64,000 nt of DNA from Mesodorylaimus sp. YZB2_4. Its lineage: Eukaryota; Nematoda; Enoplea; Dorylaimida; Dorylaimidae. The translations under genes and the position numbers were made by a program. The notes under the pieces were generated by a model. It did no database searches, was not told the DNA's origin, and saw nothing but the letters and a program-made list of their open reading frames with translations. Below, piece by piece: positions 35,901 to 50,601 of this stretch; position 1 is the stretch's first letter, and every line of letters begins with the position of its first letter. The stretch lies in contig JASANH010001039.1 in NCBI GenBank assembly GCA_030248295.1, forward strand, positions 806,001 to 870,000, given 5' to 3'.

Positions 35901-37398
35901 GTGTGAAGGTGATAATGATTGTTTTCTTTTGGAAAGTTTATAGATATGAAATTTTCATGCCGCGATCTTAGGAATAGGGGGGTTAAAAATAAAAGTTTCG
36001 TTTTAATTGCATTATATGCAGTTTTGTGAGCAGTTTGACATTTTGAAAAGAGTGACGTCGGTTCCGGAAACGAAAAGCTCTGATCTTATGTTTTTATTTG
36101 AGACGTGTTTCGAATGTTTTTTGGTTTTCGGGAAGCAATTTAGCCATTGACTAGTAGCTACTCGCGCGTGAATGTTTCTCGAAGTTTGCAGGTGTGGGCC
36201 AGAATTTTAGAGGGGTGGGATTCATGCGGCGTGTGTTTTACGATCGGGTATCAGAGATTTCAAGAAATTGAGGGAGCTTTGTCCCGTGAATTTTATCGTT
36301 TATTTGTTAAAATTTTTGGAAATTATGCGGAATTTGAATACTTTTGAAATTTTGCAGAAAGCTACTATCGAAATTGCGAGATTCTTTTTGCGCAGTACAG
36401 TTCTAGTTTCTGAGGACATACTGTAGGCCTATTGTTAAACTGAAATTCATTATTTGTAGGGACCGAAGTGAGGCAGATCAGTTGACATGCGTGTTAAGGT
36501 TGCAATTGCACCAAAAGCGGACGAATTTTTTCAACGATGGCTCAGCGATCCAGCCACGCGGGATTTTATTACTTATTTGCGATGTCACAGTAAGTTTGTT
36601 GGGGACAGAATGGGATAAATGCAATTTCCTGTACAGTACTAGGAGCATTGGCCACCGAAAATTTTAAAAGTCCTACACGTGTGAAGGGACTAGGGGGAAT
36701 TCGCATTTTTTACTTTTCCCGCCAATTCAAATTCGATTTGGCAAATTAAATTTCTCGATTTTTGATAAAACGGTGATGCGGTATTGTTGCCGTGATCATT
36801 GAAAATAAAGGGAGGTAAAAATTCCGCGTGATACTGTAGTTTAGGACACCGTTTCTACTGCGTGCTCCTGGCCAAATGGTGTAAAACCGAGGGAATGTCA
36901 GGAAGCTTTCAGAGGTTTCATTTTAACATTTCAGGTTTCAAATCACCCGCCTTTTTCCATGCACTTGCTTATCAAGCTGTAAATATTAGACTTTGGGTTA
37001 GTAATATGATATAGTTTGAAACTAATTGAATCCATTGAAAACAATGAAATTTTTGTCTGGGAAACCTAAGAAAATGAAAGAGTATTATTTTCCACCCTAG
37101 CAGCAAAATAATAGTGGCTAATTTTTAAAAATTCTTAGTTTTTCCATTACATTAAAAATATCATTTTAGGAATAACATCGACGACGGTGAACATTTCTCA
37201 AAACGCGAGTGGAACGAATACAATTTGCGAATGGACGCTTAAATCATCTTCGTCATTGGCACTGCCAACTCATCAACACCATTACGCACCAGTGAGTTGC
37301 ACTTTTTTATGCAGAGTCAAGTTTTTAACGCTATAAAACTTTTAAAAATCATCAACCGAACGCAGGATATACGCAATAAGCTAGCAACAATCCATTGA
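32994..37398 (+). CDS. RS/RGG-rich RNA-binding protein with Btz (CASC3/SELOR)-like motif
   Basis: Exons 32994-33190, 33276-33377, 33950-34000, 34219-34277, 34352-34476, 34530-34641 and 35341-35450 give 251 residues ending ...VGMDEGK. The N-terminus is an RS-type segment (SSSERRKRSLSPSRDDRRDR), the middle is acidic then Gly-Tyr, and the core has RGG-like repeats (GRGRGGGRGGR, RGRGRGFGGGG). FDPSQVPKGRSYFEHEDR followed later by VWRHDMYEE matches the Btz pattern (VPxxGxFFEHD...W.HD) that contacts eIF4A3 and RNA in the exon-junction complex. I infer nuclear mRNA binding; THRAP3/BCLAF1-type relatives are an alternative. If the GTGG|GTATGG donor at 35430 is used, exons 37170-37291 and 37366-37398 follow in phase (ITSTTVNISQNASG..., ending LATIH), giving a longer C-terminus. 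The region 35451-37169 is then an intron. Confidence 0.75.
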
Positions 37399-38033
37399 CT
37401 CGGATCGAAAGAGAAGGTGGAAAATCCTTTTTATAAGCATAACAAGATTACGTAACGAAACTAAGACGATTCGATGCTCTCACCAGCCCGAACTCGCTAA
37501 GCTAGCTGTGTTCGACACAGCGCAGCAAAGTGGCAAAAGTGACTCGGTTAAGAGATTTTTAAAAATAAAAATCCAGCGTTTTCGCATTCTCTCAATGCGA
37601 TGGTGAACGAAGACGTAACTAGCAACTTTTGACATAACTCGAACGCGTGTACTCCTCAATCACAAGGCCATATCGACCATTGGCTAGTTGAAGAAACTCA
37701 CCGAGCCGATGACGAGATTTGCGAAATGCGTAAATTTCGTATTCGTCTAAGACGAAGAGTGGCTCGCGGCTGTTGTGTTCTTTATGATGAAGTTTCTTCT
37801 TGCTTCGTTCTTCTTCTTCGAGTTAAGGAGTTTGTGGTATGCCGTTGAATGCGTCCATCATCCTCGCCTCGTAACGTGTTGTCAGCTGTTGAATTCCCAC
37901 TTCTCGACCATTCGTGCCTGGCCTGGCTCGGCTTGACTGGCCTCGGGGGCCCTTGGCTACGATCGTCGGCTCGGCTGTTTCCTCAGGTAGACAACGATAG
38001 AGGCTAGAACTGAGAAGGCGAAATTCCCTCGTC
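37399..38033. other. intergenic, probable promoter region
   Basis: Between the last possible Btz-like exon and the PP2A B'' locus. No coding sequence seen on either strand. The stretch is moderately rich in CG-containing motifs such as CTTCGTTCTTC and likely serves the downstream gene. Confidence 0.4.
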
Positions 38034-38216
38034 CTAGTCTCCTTTTAGTATATTTCGCATTCTCAGCAGCTTTTCCAAGGCTTCTCGCTGCTTGGCTGTT
38101 AGTTTGAGGGTGGCGGTGGCGGCGGCTCTTCTTGCTCTAGTCTTCGCACATTCTCTCCTGGTTTCGGCCGCGTAACACGGTTCGTCGGTTGGCTCGTATG
38201 AAAAGTTTGTATTCAT
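38034..38216 (-). CDS. possible 60-residue basic protein
   Basis: An uninterrupted ATG-to-TAG frame of 60 codons. Composition looks protein-like: a polar N-terminus (MNTNFSYEPTDEPCY) and a basic helical C-terminus rich in Arg, Ala and Leu (KLTAKQREALEKLL). It starts 108 bp from the PP2A B'' start on the opposite strand, so the two would share a promoter. I recognise no family. It may be chance or an exon of something else. Confidence 0.35.
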   Translation of the reverse strand: MNTNFSYEPTDEPCYAAETRRECAKTRARRAAATATLKLTAKQREALEKLLRMRNILKGD

Positions 38217-38323
38217 TGCCGACTCGGCTTGTCGTCGTTGTTGCTTTCGAGCAGCCGCCGGGGCGAATCGAGTCGAAGTTTAGCGAAACATCGTCTGCGT
38301 AATAGAATTAGGAGGACTATTAC

Positions 38324-41300
38324 ATGTCCCGATATCGAAATGAGAGCTTTGCCTCGTCTAATCACTATCATTATTCATCGATTGATCTTGATCAAAATAA
38401 TCGATTATTAAATCCGTACGCAATATCGAATCCAATTGACAATACTCTAGTGGCGAACGGTGAGGGTAAAGGACCTGTAGCTGATCAAATTGTATCGTCG
38501 TATACTCGATTACGATCATCGATTGTCGATTTGTGGCCTGCCAGATCAATACACGTGACTAGTGTATGCGAGAGGGGTACGAATGGGAGATCGTGTCAAG
38601 CGACCCATTTCGGTTTAAGTGATTCATTATTCGATGAAAATAATCAATCTTCGCAATTGGAAGAATTCGCAGAGATGACATCGTCAGGTGGAGGTAATAG
38701 TGGTAGTTCAGCATCGTCGTGGAAAGCTACTTTTATGTCGACTAGAGAACGTTTTTCAAGCCCGGCAGCTAGTCCTATTCAATTGAAACTTGGCGGACCA
38801 ATGGCGCCAAAGATAGTTAATAGAAAATTGGGTTCATCGCCACCACCTCAATCGATGACAACATCGGACGATTGGTCGTCGTTTGAGAAATTATTTGGTG
38901 AACGTCAACCGACTATGTCAACATCGACTAGGGTGGCGAATAGAAGTGCTTTGACACCATCGCCGACGCCGTCTAGCCCATCGCAGCAGACGATACCTAT
39001 GACGAATAATGTCGACGATGCGACTGCGAAAGAAATCGAGACACGTTTTGTTGCTTTGAACGATTTGATCAGAGGTATTGCATTTCTGGGCACGAATGGC
39101 GCGGCCATAGAGACTAGTGTAGGTGCTCGATCAGTATCCCCATCTCCATTGACGGTTAATTCGAATCCGGTGAATCAAATTTCCACAACCGTTTCTTCTA
39201 CGATGATGCATAAGAAAAGTGTAACAGCAAATTCTATGTCATCGATTGGTAATAAGTCGCTGCAAAGTCATAAATCGCCATCGATTGCCAATAATCTATC
39301 TCAGGCGTCGGAAATTAAAAGTCGAGTGATCAACGGAAACAGTATTAATGGAGAGAAATTTGATAAAACAACTCGTCGGGTGCCCGAATTGAGGTTGAAT
39401 CTAGACGGAAAAGAAATGATTAATCGTAACGATAGTATTAAGAATGATGCGAGTAATACGAGTCCGAGTGGTATGAATAATAATATGGCCTTGAAAATAA
39501 TTGATGAAGTTCAACAATTTTTACAAACGAATACGGAAAGTTTGAAGAAGAATGGTCGATTTCCATCTTCTCATTCGCCACAAACGCCATCATCACCAAC
39601 GAATAAAAATTTTTCAAATTTATCAGATCAATTAACTAGGCAAGTTGTTGATGAACGATATCCAACATCGGCACCATCGTCACCATCGGCGGCGACTGCA
39701 GTCAGACGCGCCATGTTGGATCATCATCATTTGCATGCATCGTATCGTTCGAATAGTTCGCCCGTACCTCGTCAACATCATATACCGATTTTGACTGGTT
39801 CAGTTGCCGAACGTGTCAATCAATTCGAGCATAGTCGACATAATAAACGTTCGACGTTAGGCCAAGGAAATATAATACAAAATACTAATATAACGAAAAA
39901 AAATGATGATAAAAATTCGACATATTTCCATTTTCAGTTACCAAATTCAGTCGCTGGTGTTTCGGCTTCGATTATACATCAACCATCGATTATTAAATCA
40001 GCTGCTTCATCGTCGGCGAAATTATTGAATAATGAATCATCAAATTCGTTTCAACCAAATCAGCGTCGTTTGGACGAAGAAAAGGTGACACCTGTCGTTG
40101 GTGGCAGTGAAGAAGAGAATGGAAATGGAGAGAAACGGAATCGTGCGGCTGTTTTAAACGAAATCGAAAAAGCTTTACAACAATTGCCAGCTGGGATATC
40201 GAATTCGTCAGCGATCACAACGCAACAAACGTTGTCGACGAATAATACGATAAAAAATAATGGATCGATACAAAATAATTTAACGAATGGAAATGAAAAA
40301 CAACAAGCTAAATCGAACGTATTGAATGGACCATCGAAACAAATTATGCCTGTGTTAACATCGGCGGATAATAATTTAGAGTCGGCAGGATCGTCGAAAA
40401 ATGGAGCGTTTTCGTTAAGATTGTTATTAAATCGGCGAATAATAACAAATAGGCCTAATGGAAATATAACTATGGAAAGTATGATTAATAAATCGGTTGG
40501 TATATTTCGTACGATACCCGGCGGTAAAGCGGAATCAGGCGAGTTTGGGCGAATATGCCGCGCGTTAGGATTACCTGGATGTTTAAAAAAGGCATTATTT
40601 ACGGCGTGTTGCGGTGGAAAGAAATTTGTTGTACAATATGATTTGACTCGATTTTGGACGAGTTTAGGCGAAGATGCTGGCGATGAAGCGGTTGTGTTGG
40701 TGAGATTGCTCAGTTCGTCGAATACGAAACGATATTTAGTTGCCGATGATTTTGTTGGGCTTGTACAGGTGAGTGAAATTGGGGGTTTGAGGGAGGGGGT
40801 CTGCAGGAGAAGAAATTCCCGTATGATAATAGGTTTTGAGTGAACAAGTTCGACTCCCTGTCCCCTCATGTTTTTTTTGGAATGAGTTTTTTAAATGAGG
40901 CTGTTATGGGCAGGGCTTGGTGTAAGAAGTGGTTTTAGTGAAATTTTTTTGGAATGGAAGTTTTGAACTGAGGCTGTTGTAGGCTAAGAATTGTAGAAGT
41001 GGTTTTAGGCATTTTTTCAGAATGCGGGGGGGGGGGGGGGGAAATTGAATTTTCGTAGATGGGAAATAGGAAAGGGGGTATGCTTTCTTATCCCCCCCCC
41101 CCCCCCCACCCACAGGTCAGAATGCATTGAGTGACTCATCGGCAGTGATAAGGCGTCAGTCTGTTATTAGGGAGGTCCCAGGTTCGAGCCCCGGCCGCCC
41201 TGTGGTTGCGCATCATATAAGACGGACCAATCAATCGAATGTGTTTTTTGATAGAAAAACACGTAATTGCAGATGTGTTGTTTAGAAATCACAGAAACTT

Positions 41301-44300
41301 AATATTCAGCTGGTTTAAGGAGGCCTGCAGGAGCGGATATGATGTAGCTGGGATCTATAGGCTTTTTGATTGTGTTATTGGCAGGTTGTTTGTGCGGTCA
41401 GTGCTCAAAGATAAAAACAGGGTTTTGCTGTTTTGTTGTGTTGTGCACGCGTTTGGACAATGCACGAGAGCTTGCCGTAATGTCGATTGAAAACACAGGG
41501 ATTGATTTCAAAACAACGAGAGTCGCGTTCTTACTGAAGCTACTTTTTCCTTGGACCAAGCCCTTATTATAGAAAAAACTAATGGATTGAAGGCCAGCAT
41601 CGACCAATCCGCCAAGCCAATCAAGGGGGTGGATCGGTCGATGCCCCCCTCCCCATCTGATCCCACTGCTTGATCGGCCGGATCGGCAACTAAGACTTTT
41701 TGCGCTTTATCTGCTGGAAAATGATTAACTGTGGCAACTATAATGAGAAAGTCCCGTTTTCTCTCCCAAATCAGTATTATCCCACTTTAGGCGCTAGTTA
41801 GCTCTCCCTTGTCTTTGGAGTGGTCTGATAGAGAGTTACAGCGAGGAAACAGGGCAGGTTGGTGAGGACTCTGTGCTAAACACGTCATCCACACTAAACT
41901 TGTATTTCCTGAAGCGAATCGGGCTCATCCAGACCCTGGATCAGATGGGGATCCAGGAGTAGGGTCAGATCAGTCGATGCTGGGGTGAAGGCAGAGGAGA
42001 ATTCCAAGATCCGCACCAAAGTGCGATCTGAATTCTTTTGAGCTGTTAGGTTGACAGTGGCGGCTAGGGCATGGCTCAGTTTTTTCAAACTTACAGAAAA
42101 TAAATTGGGTTCCTGAGCTTCGAACCTGGGGCTTCTCGATAAGCAGGATGACGCTTTATAACTGAGCCACTCGCCGACTTCTGGCTGATGTTGGCTTGCA
42201 CGTGGGCGAGGGGGGTGTAGTGCCAGGACTGGATCGTGGCAGGTTAGGGTAGATGATGAGATTTATTCGAATGCAGCTCACACTTCAAAAGCTGAGACAA
42301 CCTCGTGTGCCTTTTCCCCATTGGAGTGCCCTGTAAGGGTTCGGATGGGCAAGTACGAACGAGTAGCTTTAGGTTTATCATGAAGGCAATGTAAAGGTGA
42401 ATTCTTAAAAACCGCGGGCATAGAAATAAAAGCACGAGACTGCTTATACTTATGGGCTGTTCTGGTTAGATTAGGCAGATGAGACTGGTGCGTTACACAG
42501 GTTATCTTTACTGCCAAAGACTTCTCTATCGAATCTGCAGTAGGTACTTGTCCCGATCCTGGTCCTGATCTGTAAAGTGCTGCAAAGTGCCGTGGGTGGG
42601 TCAAGTCGAGACGGGAGTGGTGCCTGGGGCGAGCTGGTCTGCTGTAATAAGGAAAATAGATGAGTGGTGGAAATTGTCTGGTATCAGCAGCCACAGAAAT
42701 TATTGAGAGAGAATCGTTCTTGTGAGGGAATTTTGACTGGTCAGAATGAATCAAAAATCGGAAAAAAACTTGAAAAGAGCAGCATATAACCCTGAGCAGG
42801 TTGATTGGTGATCTGTTGCTGCATCAAATCAGGCCACTTGTTGCACTTGCAGGGAAAGACCAGGAGTCATAAAATGCCAGAAGTGCATACCACGAAACTT
42901 TTGCAGATGCGGTTTTTGGCCGATTGTGAGTTAAATGACGTTAGTGTATCAGAGAACATTGAAATTTTTGGTTTTATTTTTTTTGTTTTGATTTGGTATC
43001 TAAAAGATGAAAAATTCAATTTCCATTTCGGGATTTTTGCATCTTTTCATGTTCTTGTCTCTCTCTCTGCAGTTTTATCTCGCTAGAACACACGTTTCAG
43101 GCGTACAGCTTTTTTTGGAACTTCTGAAGAAACTGAAAACATAAATAAGCCATTCTAGCTTTCCTGCCACCCCCGCAATTGAAGAAGAAGCAGCAGAGCG
43201 TGCTTTTGCCTTATTATTCATGCTGAAAATAAAAAAACTGGGAAAAGTCATCGAATCTAAGAAGTGTGGAAAACCTGGGAAAATGAAAATTTCGAAGCTT
43301 AAATCATGGGAAACTGCAAAAAGCTGCATTCTGAGATTTGACATTCTGAAAATTATCATGGAGAATGTCTTGTCTGGAAAACTTGTAAAACTATGGGAAA
43401 ATCATTGTATGAAGCTTGGATACAAAACACTTGCTTTTTGCTACCTGCCCCTCCCCTCCCAGCCAGAGGGTAGGTTTCGTAAGACATTTTTCAAAAAGAA
43501 TTTCGCATTCAATGCAGTGATTTTCGTGGATTGGATGGTAAAAGTGTTTTTATTTGCAGACGGTGGTCGATGATCATCCTGGTTTGGCATTTTTACGCGA
43601 AGCGCCGGAATTTCATTCACGATATGTTCAAACAGTAATCGCTCGTATATTTTTTGGTGTAAATCGATCATGGAGTGGGCGAATAACGGCGGCGGAAATC
43701 AGGCGATCGAATTTAATTGACGTTTTACATCGATTGGACGAAGAGGAGGATATTAATCGTATTTTACACTATTTCTCCTATGAACATTTTTATGTAATTT
43801 ATTGCAAATTTTGGGAATTGGATCGTGATCATGATTTATTGATTGATAAAGAGGATTTATCTCGATTCGATGATTATGGTAAGTTTTAGACGGTTGGTGT
43901 GAGATGGGGAGAGTGCGTAAGTTCTGTTTTCTATTTTTAGCCTTATCGAGGCGAGCTATCGATCGTATTTTCTCGTCAGCATTGAATAATGATCGACAGG
44001 CGTTGAATAGTGGGAAAATGACTTATCCGCAATTTGTACGATTCATATTGGCGGAAAAAGACAAAAGACACGCGACGAGTGTGGAATATTGGTTCAGATG
44101 TATGGATTTGGACGGAGATGGTATTATATCGATTTATGAATTGCAGTATTTTTATGAAGAACAAGCTGAGAAAATGATTTTGTGCGGAATTGAACCAATG
44201 CCGTTTGTGGATATTTTGTGTCAGGTAGGCGAGGGTGGGGGAAAATAGGGAGGTAGGGGCGGGATCATGTGAGAATGGAGGGTTGTGGGCTGGGCGGTGG

Positions 44301-46584
44301 TTGCAGTGAGGGTGGATGGGTTGGCTTCACTGTATTGGAGGAAGTGACCACGGGGGCTTTAGCACTAAGTCAAGAACCCAGGGCAGTCAACCAAGTCTTC
44401 CACCTAGTTCATGGCTGAAACATCATCATGACGGGTGAAGGTCCCCACTACGTGCAGATTATGGATTGCTGGTCCAGCCTCTGCAACATGTGCTTGGTGG
44501 AGTGGATGGTTGGCTGTCTCTGAGAGACGGCTGTAAGTGATGGTCATGGCTTTACAAGTTACGTACTATAGGAAGTTTGATGAATCTAAAATGGGTGCCT
44601 GTGCTGTGCTGCAGAGAAGATACTTTTAGTTGGGGTGCATCTTCAATCCACATCCACATTTGGGGTAAAGGGCAGCAGAAGTCGCATGCGTGGTGGAGCT
44701 GTTATAGCACACTGACGGAAAAAGTAGGAAGGCCAGTGCCTATGGGTGCTGCAGTGTGAACATGGTTAGACTTTTACGCGTTTCAGGTAATGGATATGGT
44801 TCGACCACGAACTGCGTCCAAGATTACGTTGGCTGATTTAAAACAATGCAAAATGGCGCCAGTATTTTTTGACACATTTCTAAATTTGCATCGTTATCTT
44901 GAACACGAGCAAATGGAATCTGGAGGCGGTGTGAATGCAGCTATGAGGAATGGAGTGGTATGCGAATATGATTTGTGTGGGGAGAATAGAGGTCAAATGG
45001 GTGTAGTTTTTTAGAGCGATATGCACGAAAGTGGTAGCAACGAGTGGAATATGTATGCGGCCGAAGAATACGAAGCTTTGGTGGCTGAGGAAGCGGATAT
45101 TGGGACGGAATTGTAAGTGTGGACTGTTGGGTGATGTGGTGCTGGTAATGGATTTTTGGTGGGTTCAATCATCGCTGATCCTGTGCGAAGTGTTCTACGG
45201 AAGGGGCTTGGCTGAAAACTGAGGGTGTGAGTGAATCCTAAGGAAATAAAGGGTACTGTGGTAGGGTATGACGTTCATGGTTAGTTAGTGGTGCCTGTGG
45301 GTTGTGGTCGTGCAAGCATTGATAGTGGGTCAGTGGCGTGTGGGCTGGGATGCTGTGGCCACTTTCATAATCAGTTAAAGCCTGGGTCGTAGAGTCGTAG
45401 TCGATCAGGCGTAATGCACATGTGTGCGAGTGTGTTTGACACGCACCCGCAGATGTGCCAGACCGAAAGTAAGGTAGCCAAGTGCGACTGATGTGCTGTA
45501 AGGTCTGGGCCCAATCATGGGTATGTGAGGTGGGGAGACAGCATGTAATCGGAGCTTGTATGTAGGTGTAGGAAAGAATCCGACTGTTGTTTCGAATACC
45601 TGAACAATTCAAAGATGATCACTTCGCACTATTTGTGTGAAGTCTCAGTTTGATCTTTACTGCAGGTGACAGGTCCGTCTTGCCTGTTGATTTTTCTTCT
45701 GTACGTACTGTAGTCTCAACAAAGGCCGCTTTTTTGATGTTATCTATGTATATCCATGTAAGCAATTGCTGAAAAACTTATACTGATTGTGACTCGTGCA
45801 CTGTAGCCGCCCCGCCATTGTGGGCCTAACAGCTGGAAAGTTTTGAAAAGCGCTTAGGGGGGGGGGTGGGCTGCTTCGACCCTGGTGGAGTGGCTCAATA
45901 GCGGATTGGGGAAGTGCGGAATAGCTTCAGCTTTAGATGTTCCTTAGAAGTCTGGCTACTTCAGCTCCGCAGGATAAGCAGTATTTGAGATTTGGAGGTT
46001 GTGGGTATAGGCACTGTGCTGCAGGGTGTAACTGTCCCCTTTTAAGGAAATGTGACGAATCTGACGAAGAAGATCGATGATCCAACGAAAGATGTAATGG
46101 GAGCCCATTTATTTGACTTTACCTGACATTGAAACTCAAGTGGTCGCAAGTGGTGATTGTAAAGTTACTCGTTGTACAAGTGATATGAGAGCAATGAGAA
46201 AAACCAGCCTTTCATACTCTGCCTTTTATGCAATTCTTGCTACACTGTGTGTTGAGTGCGAGTGCAGTTATTTCAGTGTTCTGTAGATATTTGACTGAAC
46301 TGAATGAGCTATTTATGCGAGTGTGGTTGGCAAAGATATGGTGGCTATGGCGAGGGCGATGACAGCAGCTGGACATGTTGGTTCGCATTGATTGATATTC
46401 TAGCAGAAATGGGATGCGCGTTGACGTCGAGTGAGCAGTTACTGCTTCGTTGACTTTATTGGTTCTAGGATGAGTCAACAATCGTAAAAACCGTTTGTGT
46501 GCGAATCGGCCATGTTGATTTTTGAACTAACCGCGTGTGATTTGCAGGTTGCGTTGCGTGTTGCGGTTTTGGAATGGTTTTTAG
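38324..46584 (+). CDS. PP2A regulatory subunit B'' (PR72/PPP2R3 family)
   Basis: Exons 38324-40768, 43560-43878, 43941-44224, 44787-44957, 45015-45112 and 46548-46584, in phase, 1117 residues. The first exon alone encodes 815 residues. About 740 are low-complexity Ser/Asn/Gln/Thr-rich; the rest starts the conserved core ([28 protein letters not shown]). Exons 2-5 give the classical B'' core: [44 protein letters not shown] and an EF-hand [12 protein letters not shown] (977-988), then [10 protein letters not shown] near the end. B'' subunits bind the PP2A A/C core and direct the phosphatase in a calcium-dependent way, for example at centrosomes. The last exon ([11 protein letters not shown]) is chosen only because it keeps phase. 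A more protein-like frame over the same bases runs to 46691, and using it needs one extra exon I could not find. The 2.8-kb intron 1 holds two SINE-like fragments. Confidence 0.88.
41113..41203 (+). repeat. tRNA-derived SINE-like fragment
   Basis: GTGACTCATCGGCAGTGATAA resembles an A box. GGTTCGAGCCC (41181-41191) is a perfect B box. The arms do not fold into a tRNA. It lies in PP2A B'' intron 1. Confidence 0.5.
42098..42178 (-). repeat. tRNA-derived SINE-like fragment
   Basis: On the minus strand GTGGCTCAGTTATAAAGCG (A box) is followed by GGTTCGAAGCT (B box, 42116-42126) at tRNA-like spacing. The remaining arms do not pair well. In PP2A B'' intron 1. Confidence 0.5.
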
Positions 46585-46750
46585 TTGTGCGCGAGCGCGA
46601 GGGCACCGTATCTAATAATTCCCCAGTTGAGGAAGAGGACACGTGGAATTTAGCGGAAAAGTTTCATCGTAGTCTGCGTCATACTGGATAATAGTTTAGG
46701 AATTTTAAGAATTCAATCAAGTAGAATTATTTTGTGTAAGTTTTTTCACG

Positions 46751-49023
<2,273 letters not shown>

Positions 49024-50601
49024 ATCGGTATGAGCTGCTTGAAGATCATGAAGCATCATCATCATCATCTATGTCGTAATTGTTCTGCTCGCTGTGTTTG
49101 CCCATTTTATTACGAACACTGATGTCGCTTACTGGTAAGAAAGTAACGAACTTTTGACGCGCTGTGTGTTAACCTTATGTTGTCTGATTGGAGCCCCCGA
49201 TTAATATTTATAATGTGGCTTTGAGTGATGGCTATGGTTTTCGTATGTGTACCTATGTTCATGCGTGTAGGTTATTCGGTCCCGAATATGCTGCTCTACG
49301 GTTCATACTTGTGCCAGCTTGAGTGTAAACCGTTCATTTCACTGGAGCCAAAATACACGAGTCCATATGCCTCATGGTTTATAAGTGCTTTACTTATAAT
49401 GTGAGAAAAATGGGGTAAGAAAGAAGACGCCCTTCGATAGCTACTCCCAGGTCGATCCTGATCATTGGTCACTTGGCTCGGGTGTAGGCTGGGATGCGAG
49501 TGACGGGGGACACGCCGCGGCGTTGGGGAACGGGCACACGACTGAAAAAAGATGCGTCGATGGATAAGAAACTGGTCTGGATCTGAAACCATATTTTACG
49601 CAGCAGTGTAGTTGTGTGAATTCCTCAATTTTAAAGTGTGAAATCGAAAGTTCGCCCGCCGTCGAATGAAAAGCGTGACTTCGTCAAGGTGCAAGTAGCA
49701 TGCTATTGCACGGAATAAGTAAAATATGGTTTCAGATATGGTACGGATAATGCTTACCTTTGGGCGGAAGATGCCTGGGGTGCGCGGCCTGCGGATATGC
49801 TTCTGAAAATAAGATAAGTGGTCATTGACGGACCCTGCGACTGTAGTTACACGTCCGCATGACATGGTCAGGGGCAACCAGGAGAATCAGTGAGCTTGCA
49901 TTGCGTAGGTACCACCTAATCTTAAGATATGTGCACTGTATCAAATCATGTGGTTATTAGTGCTATGGTAATCCTAAATAGAAGCGGGTTAGGAAAATGG
50001 GGATACAGTATGCACGCACCCTATGATCGTCGCGGTATCCCAGTAACATCCCCCCGCTGAATGGTTTGGCCATGCTGCAGCTGGGATGCCAGGTCTGACT
50101 TTTTGGTTAATTCACGCTGACATAGTCTAGAGGGTAAAGTTTGTTTTGTTGAAGCTCGTGGATCATGCACACTGTGTCAAGCATACTGCAACCTTGCTTC
50201 GCACGGTGTGCAGTTGGCTCAGGCTCCTGCAAAGCATGTGCACTGTGCAGTTGAGGACCTCGTGTGGATAGCAATCGCTGTGGTGCTGTGGCAGACATAC
50301 ATACATATGAAAGCATCAAGGATGTTCATATGTGCTGTATGCAAAGACAAAGTGTGATTGACATGTCCTCAAGATCATCCTAGGGTTCGTTGCTGTGACG
50401 ATGTCACGTCTGCCCACAGTGTACAGTGCATGTTACAGTACAAACTGTCGCAGTACATTTACAGTTGTGCTCTGCATAACCCCGGGGAAACTATTTCAGG
50501 AAATTGGGGCTGAATGAGTATTTATGGTACAATGTTAAAAGCAAATCTTGCTGAGTGCTGAAAATGTCATGTGATTCCTCTAGCAACCTCGAAAAAATTG
50601 A
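49024..50601. other. convergent 3' intergenic region
   Basis: Between the ends of rab-6 (+) and the ZC2HC1-like gene (-). It contains a MITE (49581-49737). No supported coding sequence. Confidence 0.5.
49581..49737. mobile_element. MITE-like element, CTGAAACCATATTTTAC family copy 4
   Basis: ATCTGAAACCATATTTTACGC at the left and GTAAAATATGGTTTCAGAT at the right are near-perfect inverted repeats, 157 bp overall, the same length as the copy at 18262. This is the best-preserved copy. Confidence 0.7.

Noticed and set aside
40060-40869. 269-codon minus-strand frame
   Set aside because: Shadow of the PP2A B'' first exon on the other strand; the + strand frame carries the conserved B'' core.
41113-41203. 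Functional tRNA genes at 41113, 42098 and 63309
   Set aside because: A and B boxes are readable but acceptor and anticodon stems do not pair, so they are treated as SINE-like fragments.
42278-42754. 158-codon minus-strand frame inside PP2A B'' intron 1
   Set aside because: Composition (His/Pro/Ser/Arg-rich without hydrophobic core) resembles translated non-coding DNA; no motif, no splice partners, and it overlaps a repeat-rich intron.
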